From NCBI GenBank assembly GCA_020002185.1, contig CM034534.1, positions 62,568,186-62,632,185 of the forward strand: DNA of 64,000 nt. Direction: 5' to 3'. The translations under genes were made by a program, and so were the position numbers. The stretch comes from Paraescarpia echinospica. Lineage: Eukaryota > Annelida > Polychaeta > Sabellida > Siboglinidae. Of the stretch, positions 10,660-19,829 are shown piece after piece. How positions within the stretch are numbered: position 1 is the stretch's first letter; each line of letters begins with the position of its first letter. Under the pieces are notes generated by a model that was not told where the DNA came from, ran no database searches, and saw only the letters and a list, made by a program, of their open reading frames with translations.

Positions 10660-11292
10660 CTATATTTGTCTGTAACATATGATTCCGAACGTATGTTTTG
10701 CAATGGTGTCACCAAAACAGAAAACCTCGCTGCCCGTATTTATAGGGTGGTCTGGAATTAAAGTAATATAAAATGTTACATTAATAACCATTTCACAGGC
10801 CCATTGTGACTCTGGCCTTTGAAGAATGACCCAATGCAAAATATTGTCGTGTGGTAAATTATTAAGAAAATATTCAAAATCATCACGGTTTAAAACCAAG
10901 TGAGGCACATCCAGATATCGGCCAGAAACGTTGTGTGAACAATGAAAATAATGAAGTTCATTAGAGATCTGATTACGTAAAATAAAGCCAAAACTCAAAT
11001 TTATTTTAAAGGCAATAATCTGCCGGCTAAACACATTCCGTAATGTCGGATACAAAGAATTTAAATCGGTTTCCGTCAACCTAGAATTTAAAACTGTCTG
11101 GATGTGCCCTACTCGGTATGTGGAGCGAATACTGCTCCAATGTAACAAATACAAATTTAAGAAATTATCAGGTACAAACTCCACCTCTGGTGGTAAAATA
11201 GGGTGTTCTTCCGGAGGTGACGAGGAAGGTGACCGAGGTGGTGAAGACGATGCAGTGTAAGCAGCAGCAAAGATGCGCTTCTTTTCTTTGCG
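10660..11292 (-). CDS. Exon 2 of zinc-finger element protein (copy C)
   Basis: Uninterrupted for about 210 codons. A good acceptor (pyrimidine-rich 'tttttatttcag' then CGC AAA) precedes it, in phase 0, matching the phase-0 donor of exon 1 at 12361. It encodes a basic start (RKEKKRIFAAAYTASSS), a Ser/Pro linker, then a folded part containing VPDNFLNLYLLHWSSIRSTY, FKINLSFGFILRNQIS and VINVTFYITLIPDHPI. From memory this resembles a domain found next to zinc fingers in large proteins of invertebrate mobile elements, some with DNA polymerase domains. That is recollection, not a search, and no function is assigned. Relatives are longer, and here the end (stop at 10660) runs into unrelated repeat DNA, so it is probably 3'-truncated. 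Confidence 0.55.
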   Translation of the reverse strand, partial: RKEKKRIFAAAYTASSSPPRSPSSSPPEEHPILPPEVEFVPDNFLNLYLLHWSSIRSTYRVGHIQTVLNSRLTETDLNSLYPTLRNVFSRQIIAFKINLSFGFILRNQISNELHYFHCSHNVSGRYLDVPHLVLNRDDFEYFLNNLPHDNILHWVILQRPESQWACEMVINVTFYITLIPDHPINTGSEVFCFGDTIAKHTFGIICYRQI

Positions 11293-11554
11293 CTGAAATA
11301 AAAACAAGTTTACTATTAATCATGGTGTACAAAAGATAAAGAGACGGGATTTGTAGCAGCACCTTAAATATACACAATTTGACTTTTAATAATAGTATAC
11401 AACAAAATAAACAAATGAAATTTCTAGCAGCACCTGAAACATTTAATGGATATGATCGACTCTAACGTACCATTATCTCTAATATGTTCTTGCCGCCGCT
11501 GTTTTTTTTGCAATTATTTTCTATCGCAAATACAACAGGCGAAGTGCGTTGTTT

Positions 11555-11720
11555 GGTGACGGAGGCGGGATCGTCGGGGCCGCCGAAGACGAAGGCAGGG
11601 TCGTCGGGACCGCCGAGAACGGCGGCTGGGTCGTTGGGGCCGCCGAGGACGTTCGCAGGGACGTCGGGGCCACCAAAGACGGAGGCAGGATCGGTAAAGG
11701 CCGGTTCTTGGCCGGCCCTT
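11555..11720 (-). repeat. GC-rich 24-bp tandem segment
   Basis: Six or seven copies of a unit around 'gacgaccctgcctccgtcc' (read on the minus strand), also at 2310-2450 in copy A. On the plus strand it gives Gly/Ser/Pro-rich ORFs at 11484-11776, which are treated as repeat artefacts. Confidence 0.6.
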
Positions 11721-12360
11721 GTACGAACTACTACAGGAAGATTTTAATAAGATTTAGCATATTAAAGAGCCTATAGTAGGAAGTTAACTAGGCCTGGGAG
11801 GGACGGGTATGTTGACAGGAAGTATGTGGGCGCCGCCATTTTTGCGGAAGTAAAAGCACGAGGGAAGCTATTTGATGGTATGTAGGGAGGCGCCATTTTA
11901 ACGGAAGTAAAAAATAGACGAGATCGCCATTCTGACAGAAGTATATAGGGAGAGGCCATTTTGACGGAAGTAAAGAAACGGGACGCTAATTGACGGAAAT
12001 ATATGGGGAGCCGTTATTTTAGTGGACGTACATGGGAGACGCCATTTTAGCGGAATAAAGACACGGGGACGCCATTTTGACGTAAGTAAAGATTGACGAG
12101 GACACCATTTTGGCGGAAGTACATAGGGAGGCGACATTATAACAGAAATAAAGACACTGGGAAGCCACTTTGACAGAAGTAAATACACGGGGACTCTTGA
12201 CGGAAATAAGCACAATGGGACGCCATATTGTTAGGAAATGAGTTGGAGCCGCCATTTTAGGGGAAGTACATCGGGAGGCGCCCTTTAGCGTAACTAGATA
12301 GGGAGCCGTCGTTGCCGTCGCCATTTTAGGCGAAAGTATATTGTTAAACAATGTACTCAC

Positions 12361-12696
12361 CACCAGCATATTCAATTCTGCCTCCTCGGCAGTCCTCTTC
12401 GGGCGGCCACATTTGCCGCGTGCGATGTGCCGCTTCCAGCTGTCTCGATGCGTGAAATGCGTCTTACACGACGGGCACTGAAAGGTTGCCCGGGATGATG
12501 GAGGCGCCGTCGGTGGCCCGGTCGGGCTGCTGGCGCCGTCGCTGCCACCGCTGGTAGTGGTGGTGCTGGCGCCGGTAGTGGCGGGAAGGCCACTCCGTAA
12601 GGAATGGGGGTCAAACCTGACACACTGTTTACGATGGTCCGCATAAGTCCACCCTTGTCTGGTCTTATTGTTTTTATTCATTGCGCGATTGAACAT
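12361..12696 (-). CDS. Exon 1 of zinc-finger element protein (copy C)
   Basis: Open reading frame from MFNRAMNKNNKTRQGW to the donor CTGGTG|GTGAGT (exon end at 12361). It has a Thr/Ser/Pro-rich linker, then one finger, QCPSCKTHFTHRDSWKRH followed by IARGKC, spaced Cys-x2-Cys-x12-His-x5-Cys, then a basic and acidic tail (GRPKRTAEEAEL). The finger is intact only in this copy. Comparison with A and B suggests the linker has small deletions. A TATA motif lies near 12750. The exon ends in phase 0 and joins exon 2 at 11292 across a 1.07-kb intron made of the motif array. The likely role is DNA binding by an element protein; this is inference. Confidence 0.55.
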
Positions 12697-12890
12697 TTTG
12701 CAGAAATGTGATATATATATATATATATATAAAGACGCAGGCAACTTATATAGTTTTTTTTCAATGTTACATGGATTGTGTTTGCAAAAAAACTTTACAT
12801 AACCACGACGTCACACACTTGAATCAATCAAAACCGTATCCAAGCGCGTGATATAAAAACTAACTCCCAATCAAAAATTGCTACGTCAGC

Positions 12891-15040
12891 AGAAATGCCA
12901 GCGGTAGGGTGGCATCGGCTGGTGGATGTGTCGGGAGGAGCGAACGAAGGTCACTGACTGCCGCTTCGAGGTACGCAGTGAATAACACCGGGCTGAGGCT
13001 GTCGCCTTGCGGCGTCCCGATAGATGTTGCGAATGAATGACAACCGCCTGTTGAGAGACGCGGCTCGAGCGACGTGGCGGCGAGTAGGAAGCGAATCATG
13101 CGCAGTTCCGACTCGCCGAGGAATGTTTGTAGCGTTTCAAGCAGCTTGTCGTGACGTATGGTGTCGAAGGCGCGACTCTCATCGATGACGAGGAATTCGA
13201 TTGACACGCGCTAACGTTGCGATTTAGCACAGAGCCAACAATACCCGAAGACTACGTCGGCCGTGCTGCGTCCGCGTCGGAATTCCGATTGCGACGGCGA
13301 CAGGTAGTCGTCAACTTTTGGCGCGATCCTCGATCAAAGACTGTGTCTTTCATAGTACTTATTGTAATACTATCGGACGCACACTCGTTAGTGAACCTAT
13401 CGGTTTGCCCGGCTTCTGTATCAATACGAGCACACCTTTGCCTAGGTCGAGCGGTTCGTGTTTTTCCAACGCATTGTTGAAAATGCTGGCAATCGAGTCT
13501 GCTAACAGCCCAGCCGTGCATTTGAAGAATTCGGCCGGTATGCCGTCAAGCCCGCTGGTTCGGCCGTTGTTCAATTTTCCGATCGCTCGCCTGACTTTTT
13601 CACTTGTGATAGGGTCTGCCAGTCGCGATGGTCTTCCGATGAAGGCAGGCAGTTCTTCTACGGCTTCCTGGTTGAACTGGCGACTGAAGTTTTCGGTGAC
13701 CCGCTCGTACAGTTCGGCTTCGTTGCAGATAACGCGTCCGACGTCGTCGTAAATTGTTAGCTTGGCGGCAGGTTTCCTCGTCATCTCATGAACGGCTCGA
13801 AACATTTTTGCGCCGTCGAGAAGACGTTCAACTTCTGACCCTAGTCTATCTAGTCTCGCTGAGGCCTTATCGCGAACTTTTCGGCGCATATTGTGAAAGA
13901 TCGTGTTGCGCTGGCGCTTCAGTTCGCATCGGCGGATGGCGTTTGGAGTGTTCTGCAGCCATAGTTTCAACCTGCGTTGTTCCGCTGACATTGCCACCAT
14001 TTCAACACTGTATGGAACACCTCGTCTGGCCGCCGTGGCGGTCCGACCGACGGTCAGTTCCGCCGCCGACTTCAGAACATGTTCAACCTTGTTCGATCTC
14101 GAACTGGCTGATGTATTCGAATTAACTTCTCACAGTGCTTCCGACACGACGTCACGAAACTGTGCGCGGAAGGGATCGCTAGCTAACAACTCGGTGTTGT
14201 AGCGAACGCGTTTCGCCGAGCACGTCTTCTCGCTTCGACCCCAAACGTTGAACATTTGCCTGAGGTCGAGCTTTGCGACGAGCAGACGGTGGTCGCTATC
14301 GAGTAAAGTGCGGGCGTATGATCGGGAGTCTGTTAAGAGCCTTTTGTTGTGTCTGTCGGCAGATGACAAAATCGATCACATTGTATATGGGTACAATGTG
14401 ACGTGTCGTCACATCGCGGCGATGTCCTTGCCATTTTGTTTTGTGACGAGCGGCGTGTTGGAACGCAGTGTTGCATACAAAGATGCAGTGTACCCCGAGG
14501 AAGTCGGCGAGGGATGAATTTCTCGTCGAACATCTTGTAACCGAGTTTGCTGTTGAAATAACCAGCGATGTAAAATAGGGCATTCGACGAGTACCGCGAC
14601 GTCAGACTTGCGAGTTCAGCGAAGAACTCGTCTTGCTCGGCATTGTTGGTGTTAACGCGCTGCGACGTCGGGCCATATACGTTTAAGATTGTTAGCAACG
14701 AGTTGTTGGTCAGGCGTAGTTGAATTACAGCGAGTCTGTCACACACTGACCAATAGCGCACGATTCTTTCTTGCAAATGCATTGCGACAGCGAAGGCGAG
14801 ACCGTAGTGTCGTGACTGTGACTGCAAGCGAAGGAGCCGATAGTTGCCTGACCGTTCGTCAAATCCGCCGGGGGATTTCGTCTCCTGCAAACAACAAATA
14901 TGTCGATGTGTAGTCGGCCGAGATCTTCACTTAGCTGGCTTCGTTTTGTTGCTGACGAGAATCCACGAACGTTTCACTATCGAGTCATTGTTGTTGTGCC
15001 GGATCGACAGTGACGGCAAGGCCATGGAGAATGTTTATTA
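12891..15040 (-). pseudogene. Non-LTR retrotransposon endonuclease and reverse transcriptase, 3'-truncated
   Basis: Minus-strand LINE in three overlapping frames. An APE-type endonuclease part (14890-14333) shows LQETKSPGGF, a usual N-terminal motif, and NNSLLTILNVYGPTS. The linker and fingers (14000-13359) show LNNGRTSGLDGIPAEFF and LVLIQKPGKP. The palm (13207-12881) shows FLVIDESRAFDTIRHDKLL and IGTPQGDSLSPVLF. The catalytic YxDD box should follow within about 60 codons but is missing: the reading stops at 12890 where repeat copy C starts. LINEs normally lose their 5' end, so loss of the 3' half points to a rearrangement. Frameshifts make it dead; the clade is not certain. Confidence 0.8.
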
Positions 15041-15536
15041 ATAAATGTTGAGATGGCTATCAATGATGCGCCAAATGACTAAACATCTGATACTGGCGTA
15101 ACTACTTTCTGTGTTGCTAATGTGATGAGACTTATCCTTACATAGATAACGAAGTGCTGTCACACAAATCGTTATAAGGTATATACCTTCCCAAACGTAG
15201 ATTAATCGTATACTTATTTATACTCTTCATAGCAAACAAAGTTTCAGTAACCTAACCTAAGCACAGTCTTCACCACTGATGTATACAGTTGTCTTAAAAG
15301 TAGGTGCTGACATGTTCATGGTTACATGTAATGGTAAAATAATTCCTAATCGTATTTGAAATAACGTAATTCCTTTTTAAACTAAGTAGTCAGGAGGCTT
15401 TCAGAGGGGAGACTGCTCTGCGGAGTTGGGAATTATTCTGTCAATTTATAATTTGAACGTCACTGAAATGACTATTAAACAGTCACCACAACGCAGTGGG
15501 GGACGATTTTGACTGGTTGAACGCCTGAGAAGTAAA
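15041..15536. other. Unassigned AT-rich DNA
   Basis: No ORF with family signatures, no clear repeats. It may include 5' sequence of the LINE to its left. Confidence 0.3.
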
Positions 15537-15830
15537 AGTTGAGTTCATATATCACATTGTCCAGTTCTCAGGATTGCTCAAAGCACTTTAATCACTGGCA
15601 GACCTGTTCAATCGAATACCATCTCGACTTCTCCGGGAAGCATTCAGCCACGCTGCAATTAATGCGCGAAGACTATTCGTACACAAATATCCATCACTGT
15701 ATATTGCCAGGTACTCATTCATACAGCTGAGTGAACTGAAGCAACGAACTTGCCCAAGGTTCGACACTTCCGTATAGGATTCTAACTCGGGTTCTCTCCG
15801 TCGAGAATCCGAAGCTCGATCCTCTGCGAT
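15537..15830 (-). mobile_element. tRNA-derived SINE (minus)
   Basis: About 290 bases matching the reverse complement of the SINE at 18521-18837 across its whole body. The head has 'gagcttcggattctcgac' and 'gagaacccgagtt' (B-box-like), then 'tgtatgaatgagtacctgg', 'cttcgcgcattaattgc' and the 3' part 'gtgctttgagcaatcctg'. It is inserted in the CR1-like endonuclease remnant, where the coding homology stops. Confidence 0.8.
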
Positions 15831-16620
15831 ACTGTGCTCCACGTTTGGCTTGTTTATGGTATCAGTACGACCAGACACATTTGATTCGTCGCAATGATTG
15901 GCCTGTGTAGGTCTGGAATAACCACGACTCCTCATGTTCAAGAACATCTTGTCGAGTTGATGCTGAGATTTCACACGGAGTGTGAGGAAGCTGCTGAGGG
16001 CTGAGTGTCCAACAGATCTCTAAGGTTACCCCAGGCCGCTAATATTGTGTGTTGGCAAAGTGTACATAGACGTCCCCACTAACAATGGTTTCCTTAGGAT
16101 GAGTCGCAGCAGCTCTTAGTACAGGACCTAGATCGTAGAGGAAGGCATCAGGCATTAACGATGACGGCGGGCGGTATTTGACGGACACCTACATGTTACT
16201 CCTTGTCACTGGACACTGGAATGAGACGCCGAGACCCTCGAATGTGTCAGTGGTCAAAGCAGTCTCTGTCATCTTTCGAAGAGTCGACTTGAACAGGACT
16301 CACATTCCAACGCCACGTCTGTTCTTTCGCGGAAGATGTCACATGCTGTACCCACCAGCGACCGATGCATTCCCATCGGCTTCGTAGTCGGGACTGACCC
16401 ACGTTTCTGTCAGCGCAACAATGGCCAATGTGTTCTCATCGACACAGTCTCTAATCAATTCTGTTTTGTTTCGAATAGACTGGGCATTGAAAAAAGGAAA
16501 TACCATAGTTGTTGTATTCTGGATCTTAGCCAGGATTACGAATTTTCTAATTTACCCGTTCTACTTACTTATTTACTCGTTATGCTTAAGAACAACCCAG
16601 TTACACAAGCGTTGGTCATT
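15831..16620 (-). pseudogene. CR1-like LINE endonuclease fragment
   Basis: Read on the minus strand it gives SIRNKTELIRDCVDEN then TLAIVALTETWVSPD, the standard start of CR1-type APE endonucleases (catalytic Glu in TETW). It continues through FEGLGVSFQCPV and VSVKYRPPSSL to ETIVSGDVYVHFAN, which corresponds to the usual 'GDFNIHVD' block but with the catalytic Asn altered. Several stops and frame changes interrupt it. The 3' end is cut by the SINE insertion. No reverse transcriptase part was found nearby. Confidence 0.7.
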
Positions 16621-16639
16621 GGCTTCGGAATGTGGTGAA

Positions 16640-17545
16640 TATTCAAGGAGCTGACGCTATCCGAAAACCTCAACTGCACCCCGAGGCTCGCAAAATACTC
16701 AAACTTCAATCTATAATCCTGCACTCGCTTTCACACAGAATACAAGGCCCGCTTTTAGACAATGCAAGCACTGTTGTTACTTTGTTTTGGTGAAATGAAA
16801 ACTACCTTATGTTTCAACAAAAAAGATCATGGTATTTGAAACAATCTCCTTATCCAAACCCATTATTTTAAAAAGAAATACCCGCTGTGATTTAAAAAAA
16901 AACGTTCAAATAACTGTACAACGAGTATGTGGCTATACATATGTAAGGGAGCGGTTGTATTGTTGAGGGGAAACTTGAGTTGATAAGACACAGGGAGGCT
17001 TTTGCACTCAGACATCTTAGCGAATTGGATAATAGCGTTACAGGAACAAATTTGGTATGGAGTTGAGCAGATGTGCCCTCGTAGTGGTTGCATGGTTGAT
17101 GACTGATCACAGTGGAGATGGGTAGTCGACGTTACCGACCTCGGTAGATTTAGTTGGTCGTCTTCATGCAATGCCAAGTTTAACTGTGATGTTCCAAGCA
17201 ATGGCGTCCAAACGTGAATGACTTAAATGTGTCTCATGTACAAAGTGTATACGACAAACCGTGCATGTATAGGCTTGGTCAGACTTGGTCATGCTTAACA
17301 GCAGTCGCTGAAGCGTGACAGTGGATCGGCAGTTGATTTGCAGGATCGTTGGAAGCCGAGTTCTTTCAACAACTCGCTAAATGAATCGTTATTGTGTGTT
17401 CATTACCCACACAAACTGAAGCCGTGATCGTAGCGATGATAAACCGTATTAGGTTACTACTGCTAATTTACCGTTTCCAGCGTATATAGAACTGCGCGGC
17501 TCGGGTATTACGTCAGGCAAGAGCGAACACAAGGCGTCAATGCGC
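16640..17545. other. Unassigned DNA upstream of the LINE fragment
   Basis: Possible 5' region of the CR1-like element. A 112-codon minus-strand ORF at 16863-17201 has no recognisable motif or start context. No structural repeats were seen. Confidence 0.3.
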
Positions 17546-17551
17546 TGTGTG

Positions 17552-17730
<179 letters not shown>

Positions 17731-17732
17731 GT

Positions 17733-18222
17733 GATCTTGTTATCTAAACTAACATTCCCAGTGTCAAGGAATGAACTTCTTTCATATATATATATACACA
17801 CATACCTACATACATACATACCTACATACATACATACGTACGTACATACGTACATACGTACATACGTACATACGTACATACGTACATACGTACATACGTA
17901 TATACATACATACATATATACATACATACTTACATATATACATGCATACATATATTCATGCATACACACATACATACCAACCTACATACATACATATATA
18001 CATAAAACAAACACATGTATATGTAAGCACGTCCGTATTTACACACATCTACGCATCCACACACACACGCACGCACGCACGCCTGCACGTCTGTATGTAT
18101 GTATGTAGGTATGTATGTAGATATGTATGTAGGTATGTATGCATGTTGTATATATATATATATATATATATGACAGAAGTTGTTTCCTTGACACTGGGAA
18201 TGTTAGTTTAGACACCAAGATC
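17733..18222. mobile_element. Small palindromic MITE filled with (CATA)n
   Basis: The ends are inverted repeats of about 60 bases: 'ctaaactaacattcccag' followed by 'tgtcaaggaa' at 17743-17770 matches the complement at 18182-18213, with 'gatctt' outside both. The interior is (TACATACA)n on the left and (TATG)n on the right, so the whole 490-bp unit is close to a palindrome. No gene. Target duplication is not evident because the left flank is the GT microsatellite. Confidence 0.65.
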
Positions 18223-18520
18223 ATATTCCTATGTTGCTTCAGAGCTGATATAACTTGCCTAATGTATTTTCGTGGTGGTCATTTTAAAAATCAATATGGC
18301 GGCTAGGTACCATGTCGATAACGATGGGTATCTAGTTTTATATGGTTCTAAATATCATAAACTACATATGTGCCAATTTTCATGCTTTTGTCAAAAAGTG
18401 CACAATTCGTAAAATGTATGGCTCTTAGCCGCTGTGCTACTAATACGTGACGTGGGACTTGCAATTTGTTCCATCCAAAACGACTGTAGCATAATATTAT
18501 GTCTCATATAAACGTGGTAC
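18223..18520. other. Unassigned DNA
   Basis: Mixed-composition DNA with 'aatatggcggc' once; no gene or repeat recognised. Confidence 0.3.
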
Positions 18521-18837
18521 GCTATGCGGCAGTGACTAGAGCTTCGGACTCTCGACCGAGAGAACCCGGGTTGGAAATATATGCGGCGGTGTCGAACCTT
18601 GGGCAAGATTGTTCACTCTGCGTTGCTCCCTTTCACCCAGCTGTATGAATGAGTACCTGGCTATAGACAGTGATGTATATGTGTGTACTAAAATAGTCTT
18701 CGCGCATTAATTGCAGCGTGATTGAATGCTTCTCAGAGATGGTGTTCGATTGAACAGATCTGCCAGGGAGTAAAGTGTAAAGCGCTTTGAGCAGACCTAA
18801 GGACTGGATAGCGTGCTATATAAGAACTTATTTTTCA
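18521..18837 (+). mobile_element. tRNA-derived SINE (plus)
   Basis: The head looks like a tRNA: 'ggcagtgactagagc' (A-box-like, 18528-18542), then 'ttcggactctcgaccgag' (anticodon-arm-like) and 'acccgggttggaaa' (degenerate B box, about 18564-18577). The body and 3' tail follow, ending 'agcgctttgagcag', 'gctatataagaactta'. A second full copy lies on the minus strand at 15537-15830 and a 3' half at 59318-59475. It would depend on a LINE for movement; the partner is not identified. Confidence 0.8.
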
Positions 18838-19829
18838 GGTGGTGCCACTGTGGAAATGTATTCCCTTCAACAGTATGTGGTGATGTCCTAGCCACCCTAC
18901 ATAATGCAAGGGAATGCTATATGGTAAAAACTATTTTTGTTATTTATCGACCCAGCTTATTGAAATTTGAACACAGTGTTTATAGTTGACAAAAAGGATT
19001 TTACAAAGTTGTTATGATTTTTCTGTCCACAAGGTGGCGATGAAGGTGGCGTCCATCTTGATTTTCAATGCAATCACCGGAATCTATATATCAGGATAAT
19101 GGCTTGGCTAAATTTACTGTAACTTTACACATACATTGTCTATACATAGATACACGACTTGGTAGTTTCACATTTTTTGTGGGGGTAAAAAAAATAGGTA
19201 TGATTTTTTTTATTTGGAGACAAAAACACAAAAACAGGTTTGCCAAAACAACTTCATACTATATACTCTACTTGATTATCCTGAATTGTGAAACTATCAA
19301 GTCATGTGTATATGTATAGACAATGTATCATGACAATTTCGTAAGATTCTGGCGATAAGTAGCCGGTCCAGATAAAACAAAAGAATTCAAGTTGATGTCT
19401 TATTCAGAAATAAATCGATGTCAAAGTTCCTGCAACACGTTTTACATGAAATTACACATATTGGTCCCATAGCTATTACTCTCTCTGGTGATGTATTATG
19501 TACAAATATTATGTACAAATATTATGTACAAATATTGACTGTAAAAATATAAGAGTAACATACAAAGTGAGATATACTATATATCCGTCCACCGTTATAG
19601 TGACTTAGTTTCATTAATGGTCTTTACATGCACAAAATATAGTAACAGTCTTGAATTTATACATGTAAGACTGCTATTCTTTCATAATAGGTATAATATA
19701 TGACGGTTGATTGAGTAATAAGATGTAAACATAAATACAGACACACATAAACTAACAATGAATGTGTAAATCGTCGAAGTGACTCGTAATATAAACAATA
19801 TAGCTACAATGTTCTTCGGCATCCAGCAG
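18838..19829. other. AT-rich flank of the large foldback element
   Basis: Contains the small inverted repeat at 19132-19328 and three tandem copies of 'tatgtacaaata' near 19496-19535. The last part (about 19680-19829) is probably the 3' flank of the Mutator-like pseudogene that the foldback split. No other gene is supported. Confidence 0.35.
19132..19328. repeat. 197-bp inverted repeat (MITE-like)
   Basis: About 40 bases, 'tacattgtctatacata' followed by 'tacacgacttggtagtt', at 19133-19170 pair with 19288-19327. The loop is AT-rich. It could be a small MITE or hairpin. Confidence 0.5.

Larger units (their letters stand above)
11440..12890 (-). mobile_element. Repeat family copy C (inverted)
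   Basis: Reverse-complement match to 945-2590 of copy A, including the TATA region, zinc-finger exon, donor, AAAATGGC array (about 11800-12350) and GC-rich segment (11560-11720). It starts abruptly at 12890 against the interrupted reverse transcriptase of a LINE on the same strand. It is the best-preserved copy and the only one with a downstream second exon. Confidence 0.65.

Noticed and set aside
18521..18600. Functional tRNA gene
   Set aside because: The tRNA-like head cannot fold into a full cloverleaf, the B box is degenerate, and the sequence continues into a SINE body found at two other places.
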